NCBI RefSeq assembly: GCF_030052815.1
Contig: NC_079496.1
Coordinates: 36,543,593-36,607,592 of the forward strand
Origin: Hevea brasiliensis
Lineage: Eukaryota > Streptophyta > Magnoliopsida > Malpighiales > Euphorbiaceae
Length of the DNA: 64,000 nucleotides
Direction: 5' to 3'
The position numbers were made by a program, and so were the translations under genes. The notes beneath the pieces are model-generated. The model saw nothing but the letters and a program-made list of their open reading frames with translations. It did no database searches and had not been told where the DNA came from. Positions 47,089 to 59,364 of this stretch are shown here, piece after piece. Within the stretch, counting starts at the first letter, position 1, and every line of letters starts with the position of its first letter.

Positions 47089-47674
47089 CACGTCACTTTT
47101 GCCACACGCAGGTACTGGAGACATAGTTGTGGAGTCTAGCAGACCTCATACCGAGTGAGCTTTCAGATCTGCACACAGAGTCCAGAGTCACCTCACATTT
47201 GCAGTGCATTGGTAGGACATTAGGTTACTTTTGATATTTTGTATTTTGTAAACTTTTGTAATGTATATTATAAACTCATGTAATTATGCTTTTGATGTAA
47301 TTATCTATGAACCATGTTCAGTAATAAATTTGAGCATTTCTTATTGAATTGAGTATGATAAGAAACGAATTGAATTTTGAGATATTGAAGTCATTTGCAA
47401 AATTTTTGAAAATATGTTGGTGGTTGACTGAGATTGAAATTATGATTATATGGGAAGTGTTTTTAACAGATTCAGAAGAACTATTTTTCTAATTTACAGC
47501 CGGCACTCTGCTGGATTTTTTATAAAATTTACAGAAAATTCAGATTAATCAATATTGTAAATAAATGAGTTAAAAAGGTTAAATTGTAATGGAAATATGA
47601 TTTGGTGCTCCGGCACACTATGTGGCATATCTTGCTGGGCTACACTGTAGACGGGTAAGGGGTGTCACATTTAG

Positions 47675-47687
47675 TGGTATTAGAGCA
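47675..47687 (+). other. A2 primer binding site (tRNA-iMet)
   Basis: TGGTATTAGAGCA, one mismatch, 5 bases after the 5' LTR. Confidence 0.85.
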
Positions 47688-47797
47688 TCGGTGTAGGCGT
47701 TTCTAGGCCTAGATAGAGTGCATACCATTGCATTGCATTTGTAAGTGCTGAGGTGACACTGATGCAGATCTGTTTGTTTTCTTATTTTCATTAGGAT

Positions 47798-48804
47798 ATA
47801 GATCCTACTTCTCAAAGAGCAGTTGATGAAAAGGTGGAGAGTCGTGCTCCCCTAAGAGCTGAATTTGGAGATAGGGGAGAATCTGCCCCACCAGTAGCTG
47901 AGGCACCTGCCCAACCTTAGTTTGCATTATTCTAGCAAATGACCGAATTTTATCGGTAAATGATGGGGGCAATTCCACCACCACAACCACAGCCACAACC
48001 TCCACCAGCACCACAGAAGTCCCATTTAGAGAAACTGCAAAATCATGGGGCTATGGATTTCTTTGAAAAGAAGGAGGATGACCCTATGACAGCGGAAAAC
48101 TAGTTGCATAGAACAATCAGAGTGCTAAAACAGCTTCATTACACCCTTGAGCAGAACCTGGAGGGTGTTGTGTCCCTACTTCAATATGATGCATACCAAT
48201 GGTGGGACACAGTAACCAGTGAGGTGCAACAGGATCAGATCATCTGGGATTACTTCCTTATAGAGTACAGGAAGAAGTATATTAATGAAGTGTATTTAGA
48301 AAAGAGAAGAAGAGAATTTATTAGTCTGAGACAGAGGCAACTATCAGTGGTAGAGTATGAACGAGAATTCATCAGACTAAGCCGGTATGGGTGGGAGATA
48401 GTCCCTACAGAGGTAGAGAGGTGCAAAAGATTCAAAGAAGGGCTCAATGACAATATCAAAGTCATGATAACAGCATTAGAGATCACGGATTTTGCCAAAT
48501 TAGTAAATGCTGCATCGAAAGTAGAAAGAGTCCGAATAAATGAGCAAAATAGAAGGGAAAGACAGCATAAGAGGGGTCCAGGTCAGTCCAGTTCATTTTC
48601 TGCTCCCAGTAAGAAGAGTAAGGGTCCTCCTGCTCAGGGTTTGGGACAACCACAAGTCAGGGTTAGTCCTAGGGGCCCAGAACATAGTTCACACCTAGGA
48701 GAGGCCAATCCACACCATCAGTGGGCAGCTCTCTAGGGACAGTGTTCAGGGGACCAGCCCCAGCTTCTTCTGCCTATCCATACTGCCAGAAGTGGCATAA
48801 GGGG
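47798..48804 (+). pseudogene. gag: A2 gag, 5' part, broken
   Basis: The position of the family ATG is ATA (47798). Stops at 47918, 47933, 47957 (TAA touching an ATG) and 48101 (Trp in D1). The capsid part is open at 48104-48736: [64 protein letters not shown] shift near 48650 precedes the first Cys motif YCQKWHKG, where the solo B-type LTR is inserted. Confidence 0.87.
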
Positions 48805-51800
48805 TGTCACACCCTACCCCTCTGTAAGGCATAACATGATCCCGTAGTATACCTAATGAATTACCACCTTCGTCTACTGATAACCCATTAAATACACTAC
48901 AAGGGATTTTAAAACTTTTCTTACTTCTTTTTATAGTGGTGAGCACTATTAACAGGTGTTAAAATTTTTTTTTTAACTGAAGTGAAACCAAATAACACAT
49001 TTGAAGTATTAACAATTTCTGTAAAAATTTTGGCAGAGTGCCATCTGTATTTTGAATAAAACAATTCTTCAAAAACCTGTAAAAAGCACTTCAAATATAT
49101 AATTCCTCAATCCCAAACTCTAATAATTTGTTCAACACAATAAATTTATCAACATTATCAACTCAGTTCAACAATTAATTTTCCAGTGTTTCCAAAAAAC
49201 TGAGATAAGATAAATTTATCACAATACTTTTACAGGCCAAATAGTTTATAATTTCAGTTTACAACTGCTCAAGATTAAGTACAATATATACATACAGTGC
49301 ACATACATTACAACAAAAACTACACAATATGGTATGCTCGATATACCCGGCGAAATCTCAAAATGTGGTACAAGCAGCGTACTCTGCTGCTCTGTCTACT
49401 GTCACATGATAAAGAATGAAAGCTATCACTGAGTAAAATTTACTCAGTGGTACACAATAACAATTCAAAATGTGGTATGTAAAACTTTTGTTGACAATTT
49501 ACAATCCAAACAATTCACAATTTTTCAAAGCTCATATGACACAAATTTGATCAAACAATTGAATAACACAGTGTTGCCAATCGATAACACAATTTAGGTC
49601 ATGACACAAACTTTTCCGAACATGCTGTGTGTACATCACGACAAGGCACACTCACCCCACTAATCAAAATCAATGAGGGAGGAAGCTAGCTAGATAATGA
49701 GTACTCATCCACACTCACCTCAGACTGGCAAGTCAAAAAGGGAGGAATATAATCACACTCACCCCATAAATGGAGGAGGAACATAGTAATATTGTCATGC
49801 TAAGTGTGAATCAAAACAATTCCAAATCACAATATTTAAATACTTCGTACAAACCACAAATCATATTTTATCTCAAAATTTCCATTTGCAAAGTAGGCAA
49901 CACAATAATTTCCAATTAAGATTTCCAAAGCCAAAACAATAAAAAATTATTCATAACTCATTTCTCTAAATAAATTTTCTGGTAAAAGCAGTGAATATAA
50001 AAAGTATTGTGCACAAACACAATTTTAAACTTTAATGTTCAATTAAATTTTTAAGTAGAAAATGAGAAATCAAAATTATTGTGCACAAACCTGGTTTGAG
50101 TCGCCTCTAGGCCTTGACTCAGTGTTCCTTGTGCTTCTCATTATCCTTTTCAACTGAAACACACAATTTAAAGTGTTTCAGTACTCAATGAATTTGTTTC
50201 TAAAAATAAAATCCAATATTTAAATTTTCTTGGTATTATTCCCTTCAATTCATTTCATTAGTCAACCTATAATGTTGACCCTTGATGCACTCTGAGTGAG
50301 TTAATTCTAATGTTACCAATATGTCACATTTTATAGCCCTTTAGTGTTGGTATATGTTACCAATTTCATTTCCAAGTGTATTGCATTTTATTGCAATTTA
50401 CCAGATTTCCGTGTACTATTTTGACCTAGCCGAATGACCTAGTTCCCTCGGTTTTCGAGTTTTGGTCCAAACTATAAACTTGTAGGTCTATGTCTTAGTG
50501 CGCGCGAGGAAAAATTTCAGGTCATTCTGAGTTGTATAGACCAAGATATGGTCAATTTACCAATGCTAGACAGAATGCACTAAAATGGTAGGCTTAGGTC
50601 ATTTTTTGGTCACTTTTGGTTTGGCCAGTTTTGGTACCTGAACTTGTACAAGCTATTTGGCTTAGTTATGGCTATATTTGGGCTTTGGTGTTTTCATAAG
50701 AATTGTAGCACTATGTCTAAACTATTTGTGGTAAAACTTTCAGGTCATTTGGACCTGTTTTGAGTAAGTTATGGTCAAAACACTAACTGCTGCCCAAATG
50801 GTCAATTTTCAAACTTTCAAGTCACTAATCTGGATTTGGTCATTTTTGAAGTCACCTTCTAGGTAGAATTTAGGTAAGCTTCCTTCATGAAAGTTGGCAC
50901 ATTTTGTGCCTAGTTTTACCTCCAATTGGTCTCATACCAATTGGAGTCACACAATTAAGGTTCTAACCTAAAACATACACTGCCCTACTACACATTCTTC
51001 ATCACTTACCAATTACACATTCTATACATACCAAGCTAACTCTTTCATGCCAATTCTGGTTTGTACCATACCATTAACACACTTAACAACACATTTTAGT
51101 CATTTTGGACAGCTTGTAACCATTCTCAACATACACATTATAACTCAGAATTTTCAAAGTCCAATTACAATAATTTAACCACATGAACATACCTCATTTA
51201 CATGTCCAAATCCAAACAATTATTCACATACACATGCTACCTCCATAAGCAACATAATTCAACAATATTTCATGAACTTAAACACTTCAATCTTCTTTAT
51301 GAGACTGCCACAAGTTTACACATATCCATCAACTTCCATTTTCACTTTTCAAGCTTATAAATCAAACTTTACACATGGAATTCAACTTCAATACAATTGA
51401 ACATTTAATTCAACATCCAAACATCCATTTACATGCAAGTACAAGCTTTTCATGGCGAGGTTTCATGGCTACCGAATGGCTCAACTCTAATAATTCATCA
51501 AACATAAAAAATTCTTCCATAAATCAACTACCCACAACCTTGGTTACACTTTTAATGAAACAAGAATTGAAAACACCCACTTACCTCTTTGGACTTTTTC
51601 AAAACCACACCAAAACTTATCTTTCTTGCTCCAAGTATGTTGCCCAAGGTATGGTGGTCAAGTTTAATGAAGGGAGCTAGTGAAAAAGATGGCTTGAACA
51701 TAGGTGGACTTGAGCTTAATCGTGGACGGCCACGGAGGTTTCCATGGAAAAAAGGATTCAGCCAAGATGAGCTTGTGAGGAAGAAGAAAAAAAGTGATCC

Positions 51801-52466
51801 TACACCTGTCCCACTTCACTCTTTAGGTGTCCCAATTGTGATTTTAGTGGAGCACTAATGTAGGTTAATGATTATTTATTCCAAAGTTTCCAATTTCCCA
51901 CATTTTCCTCATATCTTTTACTATTTAGATTATGTACAACCATTTTAATTTTTCATGACATTTCCTAAGTGCAATATCATTTATTTTTAATAGACATTGA
52001 GGTCAAAAGGCAACTTGGGGTGTCAATTGACCACAATGCCTCTATTCGGGTTGCATTCCCGATTTTTCGGTAATTCCGAGTTTTGTCGTTTTCTCGATTT
52101 CTCACTTTTCTTTGTACTAATTAATTAATTTTTCTTTGATATTTCTAATGACATGTATGCTTCAATAAGTCTTTAATTTTGTCTCGAAACTAAATTTCGA
52201 GGGTTCTCTGTAGTCCTAGGGTCGGCTATTGCCTGCGTTGTAACTTCCCTGTGCGGTCACCTATCGCTGCGGTGCTGGCTCGTTTAACTTAGTTACATTT
52301 CATTGCTATTATTTTTCCTTTATTTTTTTTGTTTTTTTCTTTCTTGTATTTCATTATTTTATGTATCCTCACTAACATTTAGATGTAGTTCTAGGCATCC
52401 TAACTATCCGGACAGACATTGGTCACCAGAACAGTAGAATGCACTACCGAACATAGGGGTGTTATA
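48805..52466 (-). repeat. Solo family-B LTR inserted in A2 gag (P2+T2)
   Basis: Reverse: starts (minus sense) TATAACACCCC at 52466 and ends TAGGGTGTGACA at 48805. Flanked by AGGGG duplications (48800-48804, 52467-52471). No internal element sequence, so a solo LTR of 3662 bp. It is a diverged relative of the LTRs of element B. ORFs at 51375-51858 have no known domain. Removing it joins WHKG directly to DYW of the A2 Gag. Confidence 0.93.
49429..49447 (-). other. LTR hairpin, CUGAGUAAA type (solo B)
   Basis: CTGAGTAAA / TTTACTCAG perfect 9-bp stem, minus sense. Confidence 0.6.
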
Positions 52467-53160
52467 AGGGGGACTATTGGTGAGTGACTGGTGTATGCTT
52501 ACGGTGTGGATCTACAGAACATCAAATAAAAAATTATCCGAAGAGGACTACTACAGTTTCCCCAACACAAGTTGATGGGCCTGCCCCTGCACCTCAAAGC
52601 GGTAGGAAGCCCGGTAAATCTGAGGCAGCTGGTCCATCATTGAGGCCTGCATCTGAGTCAGCTGAGAGGCCAGGGGTCAGAGTACCTACCAGAGCCTATG
52701 CCATAAGAGCTCAGGAGGAGCAAGATGCCCTGGACGTCATCAGGGGTACGTTCTCCCTCTGCAACACATCTTTGCATGCATTGGTGGATCCAGGATCCAC
52801 TCATTCATACATCTACATTAAACTATCCATAGAGAGGGGAGTTTCAGTAGAGGAGAGTGATCAAGATATTCTGGTCACAAATCCACTAGGTTACAGAGTG
52901 GTAGCGAATAAGGTATATAAAGGTTGCCCGTTGAGGATTCAAGGGTATGAATTCTCAGCAGACCTAATTAAATTGCCCTTTCACGAGTTTGACGTGATTT
53001 TGGGAATGGACTGGTTGTCATGTAATCAGGCAATAGTTAATTGCAAACTGAAGAGAATTTCTCTGAAAACTCCTGAGGGTAATGAGATTTCAGTTGTGGG
53101 TGAAAGGACAAATTCCTGTCCAATGTTATCTCAGCCACAGTTGCAAGAAGATTGATGAGA
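52467..53160 (+). pseudogene. gag: A2 gag C-terminus and protease
   Basis: Resumes Gag after the solo LTR; a TGA at 52481 is followed by the open stretch 52484-53155. The knuckle CLRCGSTEHQIKNY has lost its last Cys (Tyr). After the linker, the protease has DPGSTHSYI and VILGMDWLS, with the family order intact. A 1-base deletion near 53113 (NSCPMLSQ in place of FLSNVIS) breaks the frame before the RT linker. Confidence 0.87.
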
Positions 53161-54208
53161 AAAGGCTGTGAAGCTTACCTAGCACACGTGGTTGATACTA
53201 GGCAAAGGTTTAACTGCGTGTGATATATCCATAGTAAGAGACTTCCCAGATGTATTCCCTGAAGAATTGCCTGGTTTACCACCAGAAAGGGAAGTCAAAT
53301 TTGCTATTGAAGTAATGCCAGGTACAGCACCAATTTCTATTGCTCCTTATAGGATGGCACCCACTGAATTGAGGGAGTTGAAAATTCAGTTGCAGGAGTT
53401 ACTCAATAAGGCATTCATACACCCCAGTGTGTCACTATGGGGAGCTCCAGTGCTGTTTATGAAGAAGAAGGATGGAACCTTGAGATTGTGTATTGATTAC
53501 CGACAGTTGAACAAAGTAACTGTGAAGAATAAATATCTATTTCCCAGAATTAACGATCTGTTTGATTAGTTAAAGGGAGCCGGTGTATTTTCAAAAATTG
53601 ATCTCAGATCAGGGTATCATCAGATAAGGGTAAAGGATGCAGATGTGTCAAAAACTGCATTCAGAACCCAGTATGGACATCATGAATTCCTAGTGATGCC
53701 GTTTAGGTTAACAAATGCACCAGCAGTATTTATGGACCTTATGAATCGTATCTTCCATCCATACTTAGATCGGTTTGTAGTGGTCTTTATTGATGATATT
53801 CTGGCGTATTCCAAGACCAGAGAAGAACATGATGAACATTTGAGGATTGTTTTGCAAACCCTGCAAGAAAAGAAGCTGTACACTAAGCTGTCCAAGTGTG
53901 ACTTCTGGATGAGTGAAATCTCTTTCCTTGGACACATAGTATCAGCTGAGGGGATTAGGGTGGATCCCAAAAAGATAGAAGCAGTGATGGAATGGAAGCC
54001 TCCCAGAAATACAACTGAGGTCAGAAGTTTCTTGGGGCTAGCTGGGTATTACAGAAGATTTGTGAAGGGGTTTTCTCTTATAGCTGGTCCAATGATAAAG
54101 TTGTTACACAAAAATGTGAAATTTGGTTGGAACGACAAGGGCCAAGCCAGTTTTGAGAGGCTAAAGGCTATGTTGATAGAAGCACCAGTGTTAACACAGC
54201 TAGTGTAG
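53161..54208 (+). pseudogene. pol: A2 reverse transcriptase
   Basis: Linker [20 protein letters not shown] from about 53229, then [32 protein letters not shown], a TAG at 53567 (CAG in D1), [29 protein letters not shown], the catalytic FIDDILAYS, and [15 protein letters not shown]. Apart from the one stop, RT is nearly readable over its whole length. It ends in TAG 54206. Confidence 0.88.
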
Positions 54209-54664
54209 GGAAAAGACTTTGTGGTCTACAGTGATGCCTCACATAATGGGTTAGGGTGAGTATTGATGCAAGAGGGGAAAGTGGTCGCCTATGCTTCCAG
54301 GCAATTAAGGCCATATGAACAGAACTACCCTACTCATGACCTGGAGTTAGCAGCAATTATCTTCGCACTGAAGATATGGAGGCATTATTTATATGGTGAA
54401 AAATGCTACATTTATACAGACCACAAAAGTCTAAAATATTTGCCAACTCAGAAGGAGCTCAATCTTAGACAGAGGCTATGGATTGAGTTCTTAAAGGACT
54501 ATGATTGTGTGATAGATTATCATCCTACGAAGGCAAATGTAGTTGTTGATGCCTTGAGTAGAAAGTCCATCATAGCTTTAAGATCACTAAATGCCTGTCT
54601 GTCCTTAGCTCAAGATGGAGCTATTTTGGCTGAGTTGCAAGTGAGGCCATACCTGCTACAGTAA
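54209..54664 (+). pseudogene. pol: A2 RNase H
   Basis: [18 protein letters not shown] at 54257, then the open stretch 54263-54664: [59 protein letters not shown]. The usual VADALSR Ala is Val here. It ends at TAA 54662, CAA in D1. Confidence 0.87.
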
Positions 54665-55071
54665 ATACAAGATGGTCAGAAGGTAGATGAAAAATTAATG
54701 GCTATTGTGGATAAAATTTCAGAGGGAAAGGAAATTGATTATAAGGTGAAAGCAGATGGGTGTCTGTACTACACAGGAAGAGTGTGTGTACCAATTGATG
54801 GGGAATTGAATACTAGTATTCTGAAAGAAGCACACACTAGTGTTTATGCTATGCACCCGGGAAGCACAAAATGTATAATGATTTGAAGCCTCATTATTGG
54901 TGGCCTTGTATGAAGAGGGGTATAGCTGACTATGTGACTAAGTGTTTGACATGTCAGCAAGTTAAAGCAGAACATCAAGTTCTATCAGGATTGCTACAGC
55001 TTATAAGCATACCTAAATGGAAATGGGACAGGGTCACTATGGATTTTGTTAGTGGTCTACCTCTCACCTAG
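54665..55071 (+). pseudogene. pol: A2 integrase zinc domain
   Basis: Open stretches 54698-54886 and 54871-55071 overlap by a 2-base deletion in an A run near 54868. HTSVYAMHPGSTK, YWWPCMKRG and CLTCQQVK are the HHCC domain. TAG at 55069 is CAG in D1. Confidence 0.85.
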
Positions 55072-55347
55072 AAGAAGCATGATGCAGTATGGGTGATAGT
55101 GGATAGATTAATGAAGTCAGCACATTTTCTGCTAGTTAGGACTGACTATTCACTAGAGAAGCTAGCAGAATTGTATATCGGTGAGACAGTTAGACTGCAT
55201 GGAATCCCACTTTCCATCATATCTGATCGAGACCCAAGGCTTACATTGAGATTTTGGAAAAAGTTACAAGAAGCCTTGGGCACACAACTCCATTTTAGCA
55301 TGGCTTTTCATCCTCAGACGGATGGACAGTCGGAACGAGTAATCCAA
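55072..55347 (+). pseudogene. pol: A2 integrase catalytic core
   Basis: IVDRLMKSAHFLLVRTDYS, ISDRDPRLTLRFWKKL and HPQTDGQSERVIQ keep all three acidic residues. The family sequence stops after VIQ (codon ends 55347), continuing only at 55423. Confidence 0.88.
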
Positions 55348-55422
55348 TTAAATCTAAAAAACTAATTGAATTTTCACAATTAATAAATTGAAATGATAGT
55401 AACAATATGAATTATGTGATAG
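55348..55422 (+). other. Putative 75-bp intron in A2 integrase, donor mutated
   Basis: Same place as D1 19722-19801. It begins TTAAAT instead of GTAAAT and ends ATGTGATAG, as in D1, followed by [11 protein letters not shown]-rich with a stop soon after the start. Homology to D1 is clear at both ends; the middle differs. Confidence 0.55.
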
Positions 55423-55647
55423 ATCCTGGAGGATATGCTGAGGAGTTGTGTCATTGAGTTTGAGGGGAGTTGGGATAGATACCTCCCACTGGTAGAATTT
55501 GCATATAATAATAGCTACCAAGCTAGTACTCAAATGGCTCCATATGAAGCACTGTATGGGATGAAGTGTAGAACCCCAGTATATTAGACTGACTTGGGCA
55601 AAGATAAGCTGGTAGGACTAGACCTGGTGAAATAAACTGGGGAGAAA
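55423..55647 (+). pseudogene. pol: A2 integrase after the interruption
   Basis: [43 protein letters not shown], then TAG at 55585 (Trp in D1) and TAA at 55633. Confidence 0.87.
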
Positions 55648-56184
55648 GTGAAGATAATCAAAGCAAATTTGAAAGTTGCCTCAAATAAACAAAAATCTTA
55701 TGCCGACTTGAAGAGAAAAGAGATAGAGTATGCAGTTGGCGATAAAGTGTTTCTCAAAGTCTCACCGTGGAAGAAAGTACTGAGGTTTGAAAGAAAGGGT
55801 AAGTTAAGCCCTAGTTTCATTGGCCCATATGAAGTCATTGAATGTGTGGGACCAGTGGCCTATTGGCTAGCTTTACCCCCAGAGCTAGACAAGATTTACA
55901 ATGTGTTCCATGTATCTATGCTAAGAAGATACCGCTCAGATCCTTCACATGTCATCTCCATGGAAGAAATTGAAGTACAACCGAATTTGACATATGAAGA
56001 AGAACCTATATGGATCCTGGCTCGGGAAATAAAAGAGTTGAGAAATAAGCAGATTCCACTAGTGAAAGTACTTTGGAGGCACCGCAACATCGAGGAGGCA
56101 ACTTGGGAAAGTGAAGAGACGATGAGGCAACAATTCCCTCAACTGTTTGCATCAGGTGAATTTCGAGGAAAAAAATTAAATTAG
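55648..56184 (+). CDS. pol: A2 integrase C-terminus with chromodomain (178 aa open)
   Basis: Open from KIIKANLKVASNKQKSYADL through GDKVFLKVSPWKK, the GPY/F-type module KLSPSFIGPYEVIECVG, HVSMLRRYRSDP, and the chromodomain NLTYEEEPIWILAREIKEL to LWRHRNIEEATWESE. The aromatic Trp in LWRHR and the ATWE end are kept, so this is the best chromodomain in the window. It ends with TAG 56182, overlapping the polypurine tract. In chromoviruses this domain helps target insertion to marked chromatin. Confidence 0.9.
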   Translation: MKIIKANLKVASNKQKSYADLKRKEIEYAVGDKVFLKVSPWKKVLRFERKGKLSPSFIGPYEVIECVGPVAYWLALPPELDKIYNVFHVSMLRRYRSDPSHVISMEEIEVQPNLTYEEEPIWILAREIKELRNKQIPLVKVLWRHRNIEEATWESEETMRQQFPQLFASGEFRGKKLN

Positions 56185-56195
56185 AGGGGAAGAGT
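56181..56195 (+). other. A2 polypurine tract
   Basis: TTAGAGGGGAAGAGT, identical to D1, next to the 3' LTR start. Confidence 0.85.
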
Positions 56196-57670
56196 TGTAA
56201 CACCCTCACTGTAGCAATTCTGTACATTCTACTGTTCTAGTGACCGGTGTCGGTCCGAACAGCTAGAACGTTTGGAAAAATATTGAAACTAAAGTGAGAA
56301 ACCATAATTAACTCAAATAATAAAAAGAAAAATATAAGAAAAAAATTTTAGAAATAAAATACAACCAAGTTAAATGAGCCAGTGCCCTAACGATGGTAAT
56401 CTAGTGGGAAGTTACGGTCCTCACAACTAGGAGCCCTAAACCTGGGAGAAAATTCATAAAATAATTTTTGGGACTCTAGAGAAGAGTCATTAAGGATTCT
56501 ATTTTTTAGAATGCCAAGAAAAGGCTTAGAAAAATTTTTCAATCAATATACACAATTTTAGCTCGTTAAGCCAAACGTATGGCATTTTGGTCATTTCGTC
56601 TTCAGAGATGATTTTTGACCAACTTGTCTATTTATGTAAGTGAATTATATGACATAAAATGTGAACAAATATTGATGAAAAATTATTTAAAAATGAATAG
56701 CAAGAGAAAGGAAAGAAAATGAAATAAATTGGAATTATGACATCATTATGATGTCATTAAAATCCTCCCACCCAATCAAATGTTGACACATGGCATTAAT
56801 TTAGTTAAAAAGACTTAGTGGGTAGAAAAAGAAAAGAAAAAAACTAGATGCTTCTTCTTCCTTCCCTTGGCCTAAATCTTTCCCTCACTCCAAACCTCCA
56901 TGGAAGCTTAGGAAAGCTTGAAATAACCCACTAAATTAACTTGAAACTCAACTTTGTCTTCACAAAAAAAATTATTCATACATCTTGGGCAAGCTCAAGA
57001 CAGCAAAAGGAAATAGAGAGGAAGAGCTTTGATAAACATGGAATTTACTTCATTAAAGGTTAGTGACTAAACTCACTCTTCCTCTTTTGATTCATGTTAA
57101 AGGAGTGGAGTGAAAAGTAAATTTGTATGAAAATTAAAAATATACCATGTGTAAGCTTTTCTTAAAATTTTAGTAGCTTTGGGATAGGTAGGGTTTGAAG
57201 ATTTTCTTGAATTAAAATGGTACTCTAGTTGCTCTTAATACTAATCTATTGATTCGGAAGGTGAAGTGCATGTAAATGCAAAAATATAGAATAGTGGAGC
57301 TAGGGTTTGGACCCAAAAATTGAGATTTGATCATGCAATGGTGAAAGTAAGTTTTAATGGTTAATTAGTGACCATTTGGTTATGTGTGAATGAGAAATTA
57401 AGTGGTTTGTGTAATGGGAATTGAAGTTAGTGTTGCTGCCCTTGGTGACCTACAGGACTGGGCATGAGTCCAGCAGGTTTGGGCAGCAATAACTGGAGTT
57501 ATAGAGGTTCAATTGGCGCAAGGCCAATTGGACATGAAACTAGACACAAAATGGCACAACTTTGGTGGAGAAACCATGCCCAGAAAACCAAATCAAGTTG
57601 CCCTAAAGATTGCCCTAATCTGGGTGACCTGTATTCTGCTTGGGCAAAATAACTAAATGAATAGTGTTTG
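56196..57670 (+). repeat. A2 3' LTR, first segment
   Basis: Aligns closely with 44578-46053 of the 5' LTR up to GAATAGTGTTTG, where B-type sequence begins. The TGACATCATTATGATGTCA palindrome is at 56738-56756. Confidence 0.92.
56738..56756. promoter_or_regulatory. LTR palindrome (A2 3' LTR)
   Basis: TGACATCATTATGATGTCA, perfect 9-bp arms. Confidence 0.5.
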
Positions 57671-59364
57671 CCCTAAAAGACTATCGAATGTGACATATTG
57701 GTAACCTTAAAACCTAATTCACCTAGAATGCATCGAGGGTCGACATATTAGGTTGACTAAGCAAATAATAGAATTCAGTAAATTAATTATCAAGCATTAT
57801 GGTTAGAGACAGTTTAATTAAGTACTGAAACACTTCAAATTGTGTTTCTCAGTTAGCAAAGACTCAGGGAAAGGGAAGGCAACACTGAGTCAAGGCCAGG
57901 AGATAGTTATCAGAGGTTTGTGCATAACAGTTATTTCTTTTGAATTTTTCAATTGAAATAAATTATGACTATTTGTATATTATTGTTTTCAATTATGGAA
58001 ATGTATTTGAATGGATACTTATTGCTTGAAAAGCATTGTAAATGGTTTGAAACTGTGGAAAAATTGATTTAGTGTGATTTGTGAAAATTTGAAGTTAATT
58101 ATGAATTGTGTTGCCATTTTGTGAATGAATTTATGACTTTAGAAATTTATTGGATTCTCACGAATCATTTGAATAAAATGTTTGGAATTGATTTTGTGTT
58201 CACACTTAGCATGACAGTATCATATCATTCCTTCTCCATTTATGGGGTTGTGATCGTTTATTTTCCTTCTCCATTTATGGAGTCGTGATCATTTATTTTT
58301 CTCCCTCTCTGGTTTACCAGTTGAGGTGATCGGATGAGTACTCATTATATAGCTAGCTCCCTTCCTCATTGATTTCGATTAGTTGGGTTGTGATTGCTTT
58401 GTCGTGGTGTACAACGCGGCATTGATCAGAAATTTTGTGTCATGGCTTAAGTTGTGTATGAATTGGCAACACTGTGTTCGTAAATTATTTGACTAAATTG
58501 TGTTATTATGAGCTTTGATAATTTGCGAAATGGAGTTTAAATTCTTATTGACATTCACTGTCTTTTGAATTTAACTACGTTTTGATTACTGAGATTTATT
58601 GTGATATTGTGTTAAATTCCTTATGACATTCATTGTCTTGAATTTAACTATGGTTTTACGTATCCATCATTTATATGATTTATGAACTGTGATTTAAAGT
58701 TGTATTTGGTTAATGTTGTGCACCACTGAGACATTGTCTCAGCGATAGCTTTCCATTGCTGTCGCAGGTAGACAGACGGACAGGGCAGCAGACTAGGCTG
58801 CTAGTGCATTCAGCGAGAGATCATCGGGTATATTGAGTATACCACATTTTGCATTTTGTACTGTAATGTATGTTCACTGTATATATATATTGTTCTTGAT
58901 TTTGAGCAGTTGTAAAATAAAATTGTATATTGAAGTTGTAAAGTAAATTATGAGTATTTTGACTTGTAAAAATTGTATTATCTTTCTTTTATCTCAGTCT
59001 TTGAAAAATTATTGTGGATTTGAGTTGAAAAAGAAATTGTGTTGTTTAACTGTTGAAGTGGAGATTGAGAATTATATTGAAGTGCTTTTACAGGTTTTCT
59101 GAAGAACTGTTTTATCCAAAATATAGATGGCACTCTGCCAAAATTTTTACAGAAATTACTAATAATTCAAATGTGTTATCTCTTTCACTTAAGTTCAAAA
59201 AAATTTTTAACACCTGTAAATAGTGCTCACCACTGTAAAATGAAGTAAGAAAAGTTTTAAAATCCCTTGTAGTGTATTTAATGGGTTATCAGTAGACGAA
59301 GTTGGTTATTCATTAGGTATACTACGGGATCATGTTATGCCTTACAGAGGGGTAGGGTGTGACA
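57671..59364 (+). repeat. 5'-truncated family-B LTR (T2) in the A2 3' LTR
   Basis: Begins in mid-B sequence (ATCGAATGTGACATATTGG, compare 28735) and ends at the true B terminus GTAGGGTGTGACA. After it, A sequence resumes with TAACAGATTC. About 1.4 kb of A LTR (46054-47463 of the 5' copy) is missing. Either a B solo LTR inserted here and a deletion removed its 5' half with adjacent A sequence, or recombination swapped the segment. The ORF 58106-58288 is LTR sequence. Confidence 0.85.
58726..58742 (+). other. LTR hairpin, CUGAGACA type
   Basis: Same stem as 29902-29918, in the truncated B-type LTR. Confidence 0.6.

Larger units (their letters stand above)
44578..47669 (+). repeat. A2 5' LTR (P1+T1, 3092 bp)
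   Basis: TGTAACACCCTCAC...GGGTGTCACA. It is the best reference copy of family A in the window. Three degenerate internal units lie near 45850-46000, 46065-46200 and 46270-46400; the CACACCGGGAGACAC motif is at 46837, and the hairpin at 47071. Reverse-strand ORFs (45882-46124, 46269-46469) are repeat-unit translations that recur in other LTRs. Confidence 0.93.

Noticed and set aside
51375..51858. Two overlapping frames (101 and 89 codons) in the solo B LTR
   Set aside because: Possible host gene fragment considered because the sequence is less repetitive than elsewhere, but it lies inside duplicated boundaries of a solo LTR and matches the leader region of P2 LTRs in antisense.
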